Positions 8,552-18,560 of a stretch of 64,000 bases of DNA are shown here, one piece after another. Below the pieces are notes generated by a model. It had not been told where the DNA came from. It made no database searches and saw nothing but the letters and a program-made list of their open reading frames with translations. Origin of the DNA: Natranaerovirga pectinivora (GTDB lineage Bacteria > Bacillota > Clostridia > Lachnospirales > DSM-24629); contig NZ_SMAL01000010.1 of the NCBI RefSeq assembly GCF_004342165.1, positions 1 through 64,000 of the forward strand, read 5' to 3'. The first letter of the stretch is position 1; each line of letters starts with the position of its first letter. The position numbers were made by a program, and so were the translations under genes.

Positions 8552-9667
8552 ATGATAAAAGTCATGTCTATTTTTGGGACAAGGCCTGAAGCAATTAAAA
8601 TGGCACCGCTAGTTAAAGAATTGGAAAAAGAACCACAAATAAAATCTATAGTTTGTGTTACAGCACAACATAGAGAAATGTTAGATATGGTACTAGAGCT
8701 ATTTGATATAAAACCTGATTATGACCTTAATATTATGGCTCATGGACAAACTATAATAGATATCATATCAAAATCTTTATATGGATTAGATGAGATAATG
8801 AAAAAAGAAAAGCCTGATATAGTTTTAGTTCATGGTGATACCACAACTACATGTGCTGGTGCACAGGCTGCTTTTTTAAATAAAATAGATGTAGGGCATG
8901 TTGAGGCTGGTTTAAGAAGTGGCAATATATATTCACCTTTTCCAGAAGAAATGAATCGTAAAATTACAGGAACCATCGCAAATATGCATTTTGCACCAAC
9001 CCTAGGTAACAAGCTGAATTTACTTAGAGAAGGTGTGAATGAAGATGGCATATTTGTAACTGGTAATACCGTTATTGATGCGTTGCATCAGGTAATTAAT
9101 AAAGATTATTTATTCGATTCAGATGAGCTAAATAATATTGATTATAATAATAAAAAAGTAATACTATTAACTTGTCATAGAAGAGAAAATTGGGGGCAAC
9201 CCATGGAAGATATCTTTAGAAGTGTTAAAAGTATTATAGAAACAAATCAAAGTGTAGAAGTTATTTTTCCAATGCATATGAATCCTAAAATTAGAGAATT
9301 AGCCTACAATATTTTTAATGGAGAACAACGCATCCATTTAATTGATCCACTTGATTATGAACCATTTGCAAATTTAATTAATAAGTGTTATTTAATTATG
9401 ACTGATTCAGGTGGTATTCAAGAGGAAGCACCATCATTAGGAAAACCTGTAGTGGTATTGAGAACAGAGACAGAAAGACCAGAAGCAGTAGAAGCTGGGA
9501 CAGTAAAAGTGATAGGTATAGATAAAGAGGTTATTATAAAAGAAGTTAATGTATTATTAAATGAAGATAGGGAATATATTAAAATGAAAAATGCTGTTAA
9601 TCCATATGGGGATGGAACTGCATCGAAACAAATAGTACAACATATTAAGGCTCATTATAAACAATAA
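8552..9667 (+). CDS. wecB: UDP-N-acetylglucosamine 2-epimerase (non-hydrolysing)
   Basis: 371 residues, the normal length. Family landmarks are FGTRPEAIKMAPL at the start, VHGDTTTTCAGA, HVEAGLRSG, and the C-terminal TDSGGIQEEAPSLGKPVVVLR nucleotide-binding segment. It interconverts UDP-GlcNAc and UDP-ManNAc, feeding teichoic acid, secondary cell-wall polymer or other ManNAc-containing glycans. This fits a cell that anchors SLH proteins to such a polymer. AGGAGG precedes ATG 8552. The gene is also called mnaA in Bacillus. Confidence 0.95.
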   Translation: MIKVMSIFGTRPEAIKMAPLVKELEKEPQIKSIVCVTAQHREMLDMVLELFDIKPDYDLNIMAHGQTIIDIISKSLYGLDEIMKKEKPDIVLVHGDTTTTCAGAQAAFLNKIDVGHVEAGLRSGNIYSPFPEEMNRKITGTIANMHFAPTLGNKLNLLREGVNEDGIFVTGNTVIDALHQVINKDYLFDSDELNNIDYNNKKVILLTCHRRENWGQPMEDIFRSVKSIIETNQSVEVIFPMHMNPKIRELAYNIFNGEQRIHLIDPLDYEPFANLINKCYLIMTDSGGIQEEAPSLGKPVVVLRTETERPEAVEAGTVKVIGIDKEVIIKEVNVLLNEDREYIKMKNAVNPYGDGTASKQIVQHIKAHYKQ

Positions 9668-9674
9668 ATAATAT

Positions 9675-9705
9675 AAAAGTAGCAGAATTTTTTCTGCTAC
9701 TTTTT
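9675..9705 (+). terminator. Terminator after wecB
   Basis: AAAAGTAGCAGAA pairs with TTCTGCTACTTTTT. The symmetry means it may also serve the convergent CAP-domain gene. Confidence 0.88.
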
Positions 9706-9765
9706 ATGATACTAGGAAACTAGTGCTTTACCAGCATATCAAAAATATTAAATTTTAGGGGCATT

Positions 9766-10512
9766 CTATCGTCTAATAAATAACTGAACAAATACATACC
9801 CATATCTTGGATCAGGCACGATTCCAACACCAATAGAATCATAATTGGTACTTAAAATATTTGCACGATGACCTGTACTATTCATTAGGGCATTATGAGC
9901 TCTTTGTACCGTATTGTTACCAGCTATATTTTCACCAGCAGTTCGATAATTAATGCCAAAAGATTTTAGCATATCAAAAGGTGATCCATAAACTGGTGAA
10001 GTATGACTAAAGTATTTATTGTCTGCCATATCTTGGGCTTTAATTCTAGCAACCCTAGATACTTCTAAATCTATTTTGTATTCAGTTAATCCATTTTTTC
10101 TTCTTTCTGCATTAACTAAATCAAAAAATTCTCTTTCTAATGCATTTAACTGAGTAAGATTTTGACCAGGAGATGGTGTAGGCGTTGGTGTTGGTGGTGC
10201 TTCTTGTTGATTGTGATAACTATATACTCTCGTCCAAGTACTAGAAACACATCCAACTGAATTGTTGTCAAGATGAACAACAAACCAACTTCCTAATGTA
10301 CCAACAACTTCAACAACTTGATTCTGATTCAATGTCCCTATTACTGGAAAATCGGTACTTGGTCCAGTTCTAACATTAAGTTGGTTAGCTGTAACTTGTA
10401 TTTCTTTAATATTAGTCCATTTATAAACATTACGGGCTAATACAGAGGGTGATATGGTTAATAAAAGTAACATAGATATCATAAATACAGCTGAAAATTT
10501 TCTGAGTTTCAT
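9766..10512 (-). CDS. Secreted SH3b-CAP domain protein
   Basis: 248 residues with a signal peptide (about 1-26, cleavage near VLARN). Residues about 36-95 are a bacterial SH3 domain (the LNVRTGPSTDFPVIG pattern), likely cell-wall binding. A Pro-Thr-Pro linker follows (about 105-115). Residues 124-246 are a CAP/SCP domain of the YkwD type, with landmarks NAERR near its start, HTSPVYGSPFDML, the GENIAG motif and MNSTGHRANIL carrying the conserved His. Such proteins are common in spore-forming Firmicutes and their biochemical role is unsettled. AAGGAAG precedes the ATG. Confidence 0.9.
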   Translation of the reverse strand: MKLRKFSAVFMISMLLLLTISPSVLARNVYKWTNIKEIQVTANQLNVRTGPSTDFPVIGTLNQNQVVEVVGTLGSWFVVHLDNNSVGCVSSTWTRVYSYHNQQEAPPTPTPTPSPGQNLTQLNALEREFFDLVNAERRKNGLTEYKIDLEVSRVARIKAQDMADNKYFSHTSPVYGSPFDMLKSFGINYRTAGENIAGNNTVQRAHNALMNSTGHRANILSTNYDSIGVGIVPDPRYGYVFVQLFIRR

Positions 10513-10622
10513 TTCGGTCCACTTCCTTTTAAGAGTAATATTATTAGCAAGTTTAAACTTTCAAGATAAGTATGACCAAATATGAGAAAAATATGTAGTA
10601 AATAGGATGGTAAAAGAAATAA

Positions 10623-11399
10623 TTAAGAATTAATTATTTCTGTAAAATTATAAGAAGATGGCATTTGAAGAGGAAGTGAAATGGTAAACGTTGTACCAGA
10701 CCCATAAATGCTTTCTACTTGAATTTTTCCATTATGTTCTTTTATAATGTTTTTAACAATAGATAACCCTAAACCAGTACCTTGTGGATTATAACTTACA
10801 AAAGGTTCAAAAATGGTTTTTACTTTATCGGCTTCTATTCCTTTGCCAGTATCCTTTATTCTAATTGTTAAATTACTATTGTCAGAAGTACATATAATAG
10901 AAATTAAAGCATCTGTATCAGTTGCTTCAAAGGCATTTTTAATTAAGTTTGACAAAGCTTGTTTTAATTTTATTGGGTCAGCTTCAATTAAGATGTCGTT
11001 GAAAGGAAGTTTTAAAGAAATATATTTTGATTGTTCTGTTGCGTAAGATTGAAAAGAACTTTTTATATCCTTCATAAATGAATTAATATTTACTACTTCT
11101 TTATTAATATACGTGGAACGGCAAAAATTAGTTAAGCTGTTTAACAATTGATTAACGTAATCGAGTTCATTAAAAACTGAGTGCCAGTAAGGGGCTTTGG
11201 CTACAGCAGGAACACTTTTTTCTATTAATTGCAACATGCTTCTTATAATCGTTAAGGGGTTCTTAATTTCATGGGCAATTTTTGCATTCATTTGTTGCTG
11301 TTTATTATTAAAATCAGAAACATTCTGTATAAATTTATCATAAATAATTGAAAAGTGATCAATTGAAATTTTATCGTTATTATCATCATTAGAATTCAC
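10623..11399 (-). CDS. Orphan soluble sensor histidine kinase
   Basis: 258 residues when started at GTG 11399, which has GGAGGTG seven bases upstream; the in-frame ATG at 11423 has no ribosome site. A short N-terminus is followed by HisKA (AHEIKNPL, His43) and HATPase_c (N box around NLIKNAFEATD, DTGKGI, and GTGLGLSIV). There is no membrane segment or recognisable sensor domain, and no response regulator is adjacent. Kinase-core-only orphan kinases of this type often feed the Spo0A phosphorelay in spore-formers (family knowledge); that target is inference here. Confidence 0.88.
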   Translation of the reverse strand: MNSNDDNNDKISIDHFSIIYDKFIQNVSDFNNKQQQMNAKIAHEIKNPLTIIRSMLQLIEKSVPAVAKAPYWHSVFNELDYVNQLLNSLTNFCRSTYINKEVVNINSFMKDIKSSFQSYATEQSKYISLKLPFNDILIEADPIKLKQALSNLIKNAFEATDTDALISIICTSDNSNLTIRIKDTGKGIEADKVKTIFEPFVSYNPQGTGLGLSIVKNIIKEHNGKIQVESIYGSGTTFTISLPLQMPSSYNFTEIINS

Positions 11400-11769
11400 T
11401 GTAAACACCTCCACATTAAACATAAATATAGTACCAAATTAATGCTAAAAATTCAATTGAATAATGCAAAAAATGTGACTAAATAATTATTTTTTCTAAA
11501 AGTTGTTACATAAGTATGATTAATTTATTATAAAGAGGAAACGCTTGTTTACTATTTTATACTAAAAACAAAATCACTTTATTCTTGAAAAATAGTCTAT
11601 TATAAGTTAGACTAAAATATATTAACTTTTACATTTATTGTTTAAAAGAAACAAGCTTTGTAAAAAGTATAAATTTAATCCATTAGTAAGTAAGTTGAAA
11701 AATTTTGCAATAATAGAACTGAACTTGTACTTATTGTTTTTGTTAGATTAGGAAGGAGCCGAATACAAA
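11400..11769. other. 370-bp divergent intergenic region, nothing specific seen
   Basis: AT-rich spacer between the divergent kinase and HIT genes. It must hold both promoters, but no pair of -35/-10 boxes stands out from background. No ORF with a ribosome site and no convincing hairpin was found. Confidence 0.5.
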
Positions 11770-12180
11770 ATGAATAATTGTATTTTTTGTAATATAATAG
11801 GTGGTCAAATGAATGCAGCAACTATTTTTGAAAACAGTGAATTTAAAGTGATTATGGACAGATTTCCTGCATCTAGAGGACATATATTAATTATACCTAA
11901 AGAACATATTGAAAATATTTTTGAGCTTGATTCTGAAACAGGGTCGCGATTATTTGCTTTAGCGACTCATCTTGCTAAGGTACTAAAACAAAAATTAAAT
12001 TGTGAGGGCTTGAATGTACTACAAAACAATGGAGTAGCCGCTGGTCAAACAGTACCACATTTTCATTTGCACTTAATTCCAAGGTATACAGATGATAAAG
12101 TTAGCTTTGGGTGGGAAACGTTACAAGTAACAGAGGATGAGCTATCTGAAATGGCAAAAGAAATTAATAAAAGCATATAA
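11770..12180 (+). CDS. HIT-family nucleotide hydrolase (Hint-like)
   Basis: 136 residues. The histidine triad His97-x-His99-x-His101 (PHFHLHLIPRY) and the N-terminal CIFCNII segment with two Cys mark a HinT-branch HIT protein. These hydrolyse purine nucleoside phosphoramidates and aminoacyl-AMP. GGAAGGAGCC precedes the ATG. It is monocistronic, with a terminator immediately after the stop. Confidence 0.93.
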   Translation: MNNCIFCNIIGGQMNAATIFENSEFKVIMDRFPASRGHILIIPKEHIENIFELDSETGSRLFALATHLAKVLKQKLNCEGLNVLQNNGVAAGQTVPHFHLHLIPRYTDDKVSFGWETLQVTEDELSEMAKEINKSI

Positions 12181-12182
12181 TC

Positions 12183-12216
12183 AAAAAGTAAGAAGTGTTA
12201 GCTTCTTACTTTTTTT
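12183..12216. terminator. Bidirectional terminator between HIT gene and murG
   Basis: AAAAAGTAAGAAG pairs with CTTCTTACTTTTT. It has T-runs on both strands and lies between two convergent stop codons. Confidence 0.88.
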
Positions 12217-12219
12217 AAT

Positions 12220-13293
12220 CTATTTATTAGCACTAGAAATTTCATTAATAAGTTTAATAATATTATCAACACCATTATTTAACTTAGTATTTTTCATATT
12301 ATCAATATAAGACACTCTTTTATAATATACTTCATTTAACCCTTGAAGTAGAGAAGTTTTATTGAGTTGTTCTTCTTCTAAAACAAAGCTAAATCCTTGA
12401 TCTTTAAAAGAATTTGCATTAAGAATTTGATCACCCCTACTAACTGTAGAAGGTAAAGGAATCAATATATTTGGCTTTTTTAAAGCTAACAATTCTGAGA
12501 TTGTATTAGAACCAGCTCTTGATACAACAATATCTGCACAGGCTAATAAATCAGATAATTCCTCTTTAACATATTCATATTGAATATAGCCATCTAAATG
12601 CGTATAAGATGGATCTATGTGACCTTTGCCACATATATGAATTACTTGAAAAGATTTTAATATAGTAGGAATTGTTTTTCGAACAACTTCATTTATCTTA
12701 ATAGAACCTAAGCTGCCGCCTATAATTAGTAATACGGGTAGGTTATTATTAAAACCAGTAATTTTAAATCCTTTGCTTTTAATACCAGAAAATAATTCTT
12801 CTCTGATAGGGGATCCAGTAAGAACCCCTTTCCCCTGTGGAACATGGGATAGTGTTTGGGGAAAAGTAGCACAAATTTTAGAAGCAAAAGGAATGCCTAT
12901 TTTATTTGCAAGTCCAGGAGTAATATCAGATTCATGTATTATAGTAGGAACTTTTTTTCTCTTTGCAGCAAGAATAACAGGAACTGTAACAAAACCACCC
13001 TTGGAGAAAACCATAGAAGGATTAATATGTTTAATTATTTTAACAGCTTCAAAATAACCTTTAGTAACTTTAAAAGGATCTGTAAAGTTCTTAATATCAA
13101 AATAGCGTCTAAGTTTTCCAGAAGATATTCCGTAATAAGGGATATTAATCTCTTCAATTAATTTCTTTTCTATGCCATTATAAGAACCTATATAAAAAAC
13201 AGCCCAACCTTCTTTTTGAAGCCTAGGAATTAGAGCAATATTTGGTGTGACATGACCAGCAGTTCCCCCGCCTGTTAAAACTATTTTCTTCAA
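12220..13293 (-). CDS. murG: MurG, lipid II-forming GlcNAc transferase
   Basis: 357 residues from TTG 13293, which has GGAGGG six bases upstream; the in-frame ATG at 13326 is unsupported. GGGTAGHV (8-15) is the N-terminal phosphate loop, and SRAGSNTISELLALKKPNILIP holds the UDP-GlcNAc-binding motif. It transfers GlcNAc from UDP-GlcNAc to lipid I on the inner face of the membrane. Unlike the usual mur/fts cluster, it sits alone here, opposite to its neighbours. Confidence 0.95.
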   Translation of the reverse strand: MKKIVLTGGGTAGHVTPNIALIPRLQKEGWAVFYIGSYNGIEKKLIEEINIPYYGISSGKLRRYFDIKNFTDPFKVTKGYFEAVKIIKHINPSMVFSKGGFVTVPVILAAKRKKVPTIIHESDITPGLANKIGIPFASKICATFPQTLSHVPQGKGVLTGSPIREELFSGIKSKGFKITGFNNNLPVLLIIGGSLGSIKINEVVRKTIPTILKSFQVIHICGKGHIDPSYTHLDGYIQYEYVKEELSDLLACADIVVSRAGSNTISELLALKKPNILIPLPSTVSRGDQILNANSFKDQGFSFVLEEEQLNKTSLLQGLNEVYYKRVSYIDNMKNTKLNNGVDNIIKLINEISSANK

Positions 13294-13476
13294 TATAAAC
13301 CCTCCATTATATTTCGATAAAAACATTCAATAAATATGTAGAATAATTTAAAGTGACACTTTTCATAAAGAAAACTTATTATAAAATACTATTTTTAGTC
13401 TTGTAAAATATTAATTATATTATACAATATAATAGTATGTTTAAAAAGGTAAAAAATGTAAGAAAGGAGACTAAGG

Positions 13477-14814
13477 ATGAAATTTACAAGAATTATTATC
13501 ACCATATTGTTATTATTACTTATTAGTGGATGTACAGCAAGAGATAAAGAACAAATAGAGGATAATATTGATGTAGTACCTGAGAAAGAAGTAGAAAATA
13601 CTGTTGAATATGATATTAGTGAAGATATACAGTTTGCGCCGCCAGGTGGGAATGATATCGTAGCCAATGTTCACGTAAAGGACTTTGGTGTCATCAGAGT
13701 AAAATTATTTCCAGATATAGCACCTAGAGCAGTGTATAATTTTACCACCTTATCAAAAAATGGTTATTATAATGGTGTGTCCTTTCACACAGTTATAGAA
13801 GATCTTATTGTTCAAAGTGGAGATCCAACAGGTACAGGTACAGGGGGTACCAGTATGTGGGGGCAGTATTTTGCTGATGAATTCTCTTATGAATTACTCC
13901 CCTTAAGAGGAGCCCTAGCTATGTATAATTTCGGTCAAGGTGATACTAATGGTAGCCAATTCTTTATTGTACAATCCGATGAAGTGTCTGAAGATATTCT
14001 TAATCAAATGATTGAATATCAATGGCCAGATTCTGAAATTAATAAGTATAAACAAGTTGGCGGTGCTATTGGGTTATTTGGAAGATATACAGTGTTTGGT
14101 CAAGTTTTTGAAGGCCTAGAAATTGTCGATGCCATTGCATCCGTTGAAGTAGATGAAAATGAAAGGCCACTTGAAGATATTATAATAGAATATATAGAAA
14201 TAGAAGGAGAGATTGAAGAAATGAATATAAATCAGTTTGGACAACCTGAAAAGGGCGATGTAGTAGCAGAAATGCATGTTAGAGATTATGGTGTAATTAA
14301 AATCAAGTTTTTCCCTGAAGAGTCTCCGAAAACAGTAGAAAATTTCTTGACCCATGCTAGAAATGGTTATTATGATGGTTTAATATTCCATAGGGTTATG
14401 GATGACTTTATGATTCAAGGTGGAGATCCAACCGGTACAGGAATGGGTGGAGAAAGTATTTGGGGTGGAAAATTTGAAGATGAATTCTCAAGACAACTTT
14501 TCCCATATAGAGGGTCATTTGCAATGGCTAATGCGGGACCAAATACTAATGGAAGTCAATTCTTTATTGTTCAATTAGGAGATGTATCTTCTGACTTTGT
14601 AAGTCAAATGGAAAGTTTAAAAATGCCAGAGGAATTAATTAACAACTATAAAGAACATGGTGGTACCCCTTGGTTGTATGGAAAACATACAGTATTTGGA
14701 CAAGTTTTTGAAGGTATGAATATAGTGGATGCTATTGCGGCTACAAGAGTGGATGGTAATAGTAGACCATTAGAAGAAGTGGTTATAGAACGTATTGATG
14801 TAATTGAATATTAA
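13477..14814 (+). CDS. Lipoprotein with two tandem cyclophilin domains
   Basis: 445 residues. The lipoprotein signal ends in LISGC (Cys19), so the protein is tethered outside the membrane. Two cyclophilin-type prolyl isomerase domains follow, about 60-245 and 258-443, clearly duplicates of each other. The second has the canonical FHRV (Arg306), [10 protein letters not shown] and [15 protein letters not shown] motifs. The first has FHTV (Thr105 where the catalytic Arg belongs), VQSGD and [12 protein letters not shown], so it is probably catalytically weak or inactive. It likely assists folding of secreted proteins. AGAAAGGAG precedes the ATG. Confidence 0.93.
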   Translation: MKFTRIIITILLLLLISGCTARDKEQIEDNIDVVPEKEVENTVEYDISEDIQFAPPGGNDIVANVHVKDFGVIRVKLFPDIAPRAVYNFTTLSKNGYYNGVSFHTVIEDLIVQSGDPTGTGTGGTSMWGQYFADEFSYELLPLRGALAMYNFGQGDTNGSQFFIVQSDEVSEDILNQMIEYQWPDSEINKYKQVGGAIGLFGRYTVFGQVFEGLEIVDAIASVEVDENERPLEDIIIEYIEIEGEIEEMNINQFGQPEKGDVVAEMHVRDYGVIKIKFFPEESPKTVENFLTHARNGYYDGLIFHRVMDDFMIQGGDPTGTGMGGESIWGGKFEDEFSRQLFPYRGSFAMANAGPNTNGSQFFIVQLGDVSSDFVSQMESLKMPEELINNYKEHGGTPWLYGKHTVFGQVFEGMNIVDAIAATRVDGNSRPLEEVVIERIDVIEY

Positions 14815-14942
14815 GATTTTTTAAAGAGTCTTATAGTTGTTTAGACCGCTTCTAAGTTGGTAATAATTACTATAAAGCATTAATCTACATCAAATTAGGT
14901 GGAATTATAAATTACAGTATTGTTACAGATTGGAAAAAAACA

Positions 14943-14971
14943 TTGTATTTGTTGTAAATCTAAAATATAAT
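14943..14971 (+). promoter_or_regulatory. Upstream promoter (P2) of S-layer gene
   Basis: TTGTAT, 17-base spacer, TATAAT. The predicted transcript would carry a leader of about 170 bases. Confidence 0.5.
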
Positions 14972-15042
14972 GGAAATGTGTGGAAAACAAAAACATATAT
15001 TCAAAATTGTATTACAGATATATTACATGTATATATAAATTG

Positions 15043-15071
15043 TTGACTATATTTTCCGCAAATGCTATAAT
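15043..15071 (+). promoter_or_regulatory. Main promoter (P1) of S-layer gene
   Basis: TTGACT, 17-base spacer, TATAAT: a near-consensus sigma-A promoter. It starts transcription near 15078, about 70 bases before the ATG, as expected for an abundant surface protein. Confidence 0.75.
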
Positions 15072-15146
15072 TTACCTTGTTCAAACGGATAGAAATTACT
15101 ATCCTATGAAAATAAAAAAAAGAATTATAAAAGGAGGAGAAATTAT

Positions 15147-18100
15147 ATGAAGAACTTTAAAAAAGTTCTTGCACTAGTTTTAGCAATGGTTATGGCATTA
15201 TCAATCAATGTAGTAGCTTTCGCAGCAGAAACTGTGCAAAACGCTGACAAAGCCGTTACTCTTAATGAGTTAGGTTTATTCAAAGGTATAAGTTCAACGG
15301 AGTTTGTACCTGATTTAGAATCATTTAGTACTAGAGAACAAGCAATTATTATGCTAGGTAGAGCATTAGGATGGGAAATTACAGCAGGTGCTGAAAGCTC
15401 ATTTGAAGATGTAGCTCCAGGAGAAGCGCAAGCTTATGTTGCTTATGCTGAGGCAAACAACATAGCAAAAGGAACAAGAACAGCTCATTTTGGAGCAAAA
15501 GATATTGTTACTTTAAGAGAAGTAGCAACTTGGGTAGCTAGACAATTAGGATATGGTGATGGATGGGATGATAATACAGTTCTTATCCAATCAGGAATTG
15601 TATCTGGTAATGAAATTGTATCAAACGGAAACAAAGACTTAAACAGAGATGGTTTAGTTGGAGCTTTCTATACAACTTTAACTCTTGAAAACAAAAACAC
15701 AGGTAACACTGTAATCGCTGACTTAGTAGAAGCTGGTAAAGTAGATGCTGCTAAAGCAGAAGCTGCTGGATTAATCGTTAAAGAAGTACCAGCAACTGCA
15801 TTAGAGGTTAAAAGCGTAAATGCTCTTTCTAATACACTTGTAGAAGTGAAATTAGAAGAAGAAGTAACTCAAGCTGATGTAGATGCAGCTAGTTTCGTTA
15901 TCGTTAAACATAACGATACTGCAGTTTTAGAAGTTGTTTCTGAAACTCTTCAATCAGATAAGAAAACAGTAAGATTAGCGACAGCTTCTCAAGAAGCATA
16001 TGTAGCTTATAACTTAACTGTAGCTGGTGCTACAAAAGCATTTGTAGGTTTACCAGTTGATAATTCAAAACCAACTGCAACTGCAGTAGTTACTGATCAT
16101 CAAACAGTAACAGTTACTTTCTCTAAGCCAGTTGACGTAGTTACTGCAACTAATATTGCTAACTATTCAATCGACAATAATTTAGTAGTATTACAAGCTA
16201 AATTAAACAATGCAGGTACAGTTGTAACATTAACAACAAGTGAGCAAGTAGTTGGAACTATTTATAAAATTACTATTGAAAATGTAACTGATTTAAATGG
16301 TAATAAAATGGATAAAATGGATACTTTATTCGGTGGTATGGCTAAAGATACTTCTAAGCCATCTGCAACTGCAGTAGTTACTGATAATCAAACAGTAACA
16401 GTTACTTTCTCAAAGAAAGTAGATGCTAATACAGCAACTAACATTGCTAACTATAAATTTGATAACAATTTAGTAGCTTTAAAAGCTGAATTAAACGATG
16501 CAGGTACAGTTGTAACATTAACAACAAGTGAGCAAGTAGTTGGAACAATCTACAAAATCACTGTTGAAGATGTAACAGATACATTAGGAAATAAAATGGA
16601 TAAATATGAAACATTATTCGGTGGAATGGCTAAAGATTCTTCTAAGCCAACAGCTACTGCTGTAGTAACTGATAATGACAAAGTAACAGTTAACTTCTCA
16701 AAAAGAGTTGACAAAGCTTTAGCTGAAAATATTGCTAATTACTCAATCGATAATGGTTTAGTAGTATTACAAGCTAAATTAAATTCAGCTGGAACTCAAG
16801 TTGTTTTAACAACAAGTGAGCAAACAGTTGGAACAATCTACAAAATCACTATTCAAAATGTAGCTGATGCTGTAGGTAATGTAATGGAAAAATACGAAAC
16901 ATTATTTGGTGGTATGTCTAAAGACACTACACCTCCATCAATAAGCACAGTAGTAGCTGCTCAAAATACTTTAACAATCACTTTTAGTGAAAAAGTAAGT
17001 GAAGCGACTGCAACTAACTTATTAAATTATGCATTTGATGGTGGGTTAGGTTATGCAACTAAAGCTGAATTAAATGATGCTGGTACAGTTGTAACTTTAA
17101 CTACTGCTAACCAAACACCAGGTAAAATTTACAATGTAACTGTATATAACGTTCAAGACGTTAACGGAAATACAATTAATACTACAAACAATGCAAGTAA
17201 AAAATCTTTTGTAGGTGTTGGAACTACGTCTGCAGCTAGCTTAAAATTACAAGCTGTTTCAATCGTAAATAACAATACAATTGATTTAATCTTCGATAGA
17301 GATTTATCAAATGCTAATAGAGATGATCTTGCTATTGCAGTTAGTAACTTAACAACAGCTAACCAAGCTGGATTAGAGTACACAAAAGTACTTCAATCAA
17401 ACAAACAAGTAGTAAGAGTTCAATTTAGAAACACTGCTTCTGATAACCCAGCAATTTTCAATGCAGGTGTAGTTTATGAAGCTACAGTAACAGGACCAGC
17501 TAACTTAGTAACTTCAAACAATGCTAATAAAAAATCTTTTGCTGGAACAAATGTTGCAAACGTTGCTCCACAAGTTTCTGCAGTATCACCAATTAACTCA
17601 ACAGCAGTTAAAGTATACTTCAGCAAACCAGTAAAAGGAATTTCTTCTGGATCATTTGTAATCAAACAAGGTAATACTACACTAAGCATTGCTTCAGTAT
17701 CAGTAAATGCTACTCAAAGTGTAAGTGAAGTGACTGTAAACTTATCAACTGCTTTAGAGCAAGGTAAAGTTTATACATTAGAAACTGTTGTAGGTTTAAC
17801 TGATGCATTTGGTTATATACCTGTAAGAATAACTAACTCAAACGGATCTACTTACTTAGTAAACTTCGGTGGAACTAATGTAGCTAACGTAGCTCCAAAA
17901 TTAGATGTAGCTGTTGCTAATGACAGACACACAATCACTGCAACTTTCAGCGAGCCAGTTAACAATGCAGCTACTGCAGCATTTACATTAACTCAAGGTT
18001 CAACTGATTTATCAGCTAATATCATTGGTAGAGAAGTTTCAAGTGATAAAACTAAAGTTACTTTATTCTTAGATGCTGCAGCATTAGCTAATGGCGTTGA

Positions 18101-18530
18101 AGCTGGTAAAGTATACACACTTACAGTTGATGGTACTATCGTAGACCTTCAAAACTTAGCTATTAACGCTGACGCTACATCAAACGACAGAAAAGCTGTA
18201 TTTGGTGGAACTAATGTTGTTAATGCTAAACCAGAAATCGCTGGTGTATCTATTAACGATGCTAACACTGTAATCACAGTAGTATTCAGTGAAAAAGTAT
18301 CAGGAGCTATCGCTATGAGTAGTTTCGATATTACTGGTGCAGGATTTACTGCAGGTGCTGATACAGCAGTATTAAGCGCTGATGGAAAAACTGTAACGAT
18401 TACTTTAGAAAATGCATTAAACGAAAAAGAAATTGCATCAATCAAAGTAAGTGCGGCAGGTGCGGCCATCATTAGTGACGTAACTAACCAAGCTCCAAAA
18501 ACAGATGCAGTTCAATTCGGAACTAAGTAA
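15147..18530 (+). CDS. S-layer protein with SLH region and Ig-like repeats (copy A)
   Basis: 1,127 residues. Signal peptide 1-27 ends in VAFA. Residues about 30-210 contain divergent SLH modules (for example TREQAIIMLGRALGW) for wall anchoring. From about 215 on, the protein is a string of Ig-like SbsA/Big_5-type modules. Three consecutive 96-residue units (from about 307 to 594) are near-copies ending in LFGGMAKD or LFGGMSKD, then several more divergent modules run to the end. There is no sorting signal or C-terminal anchor. Low cysteine and high Ala/Thr/Val/Asn content suit a crystalline S-layer. AAAGGAGGAG precedes the ATG. The convergent gene at 21180-24566 is a clear paralogue from about residue 215 to the C-terminus. 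Confidence 0.92.
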   Translation: MKNFKKVLALVLAMVMALSINVVAFAAETVQNADKAVTLNELGLFKGISSTEFVPDLESFSTREQAIIMLGRALGWEITAGAESSFEDVAPGEAQAYVAYAEANNIAKGTRTAHFGAKDIVTLREVATWVARQLGYGDGWDDNTVLIQSGIVSGNEIVSNGNKDLNRDGLVGAFYTTLTLENKNTGNTVIADLVEAGKVDAAKAEAAGLIVKEVPATALEVKSVNALSNTLVEVKLEEEVTQADVDAASFVIVKHNDTAVLEVVSETLQSDKKTVRLATASQEAYVAYNLTVAGATKAFVGLPVDNSKPTATAVVTDHQTVTVTFSKPVDVVTATNIANYSIDNNLVVLQAKLNNAGTVVTLTTSEQVVGTIYKITIENVTDLNGNKMDKMDTLFGGMAKDTSKPSATAVVTDNQTVTVTFSKKVDANTATNIANYKFDNNLVALKAELNDAGTVVTLTTSEQVVGTIYKITVEDVTDTLGNKMDKYETLFGGMAKDSSKPTATAVVTDNDKVTVNFSKRVDKALAENIANYSIDNGLVVLQAKLNSAGTQVVLTTSEQTVGTIYKITIQNVADAVGNVMEKYETLFGGMSKDTTPPSISTVVAAQNTLTITFSEKVSEATATNLLNYAFDGGLGYATKAELNDAGTVVTLTTANQTPGKIYNVTVYNVQDVNGNTINTTNNASKKSFVGVGTTSAASLKLQAVSIVNNNTIDLIFDRDLSNANRDDLAIAVSNLTTANQAGLEYTKVLQSNKQVVRVQFRNTASDNPAIFNAGVVYEATVTGPANLVTSNNANKKSFAGTNVANVAPQVSAVSPINSTAVKVYFSKPVKGISSGSFVIKQGNTTLSIASVSVNATQSVSEVTVNLSTALEQGKVYTLETVVGLTDAFGYIPVRITNSNGSTYLVNFGGTNVANVAPKLDVAVANDRHTITATFSEPVNNAATAAFTLTQGSTDLSANIIGREVSSDKTKVTLFLDAAALANGVEAGKVYTLTVDGTIVDLQNLAINADATSNDRKAVFGGTNVVNAKPEIAGVSINDANTVITVVFSEKVSGAIAMSSFDITGAGFTAGADTAVLSADGKTVTITLENALNEKEIASIKVSAAGAAIISDVTNQAPKTDAVQFGTK
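16065..16928 (+). repeat. Three tandem 288-bp repeats inside S-layer gene A
   Basis: Units at 16065-16352, 16353-16640 and 16641-16928 are in register with the 96-residue protein repeat. Units 1 and 2 share an exact stretch of more than 40 bases around CAGGTACAGTTGTAACATTA. Such identity allows in-frame gain or loss of modules. Confidence 0.9.
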
Positions 18531-18560
18531 TTAACTGAATTATATTAATTACAATATAGT

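Larger units (their letters stand above)
14815..15146 (+). other. 332-bp leader region of S-layer gene
   Basis: No ORF was seen. It holds two tandem sigma-A promoters (listed separately) and an A-rich leader ending in AAAAGGAGGAG before the S-layer gene. No clear terminator was seen for the cyclophilin gene, so some readthrough is possible. Confidence 0.6.

Noticed and set aside
17153-18472. Minus-strand open frames inside S-layer gene A, and plus-strand ones inside gene B
   Set aside because: They are shadows caused by Ala/Thr/Val-rich codons. They have no signal peptide or ribosome site and no recognisable product.
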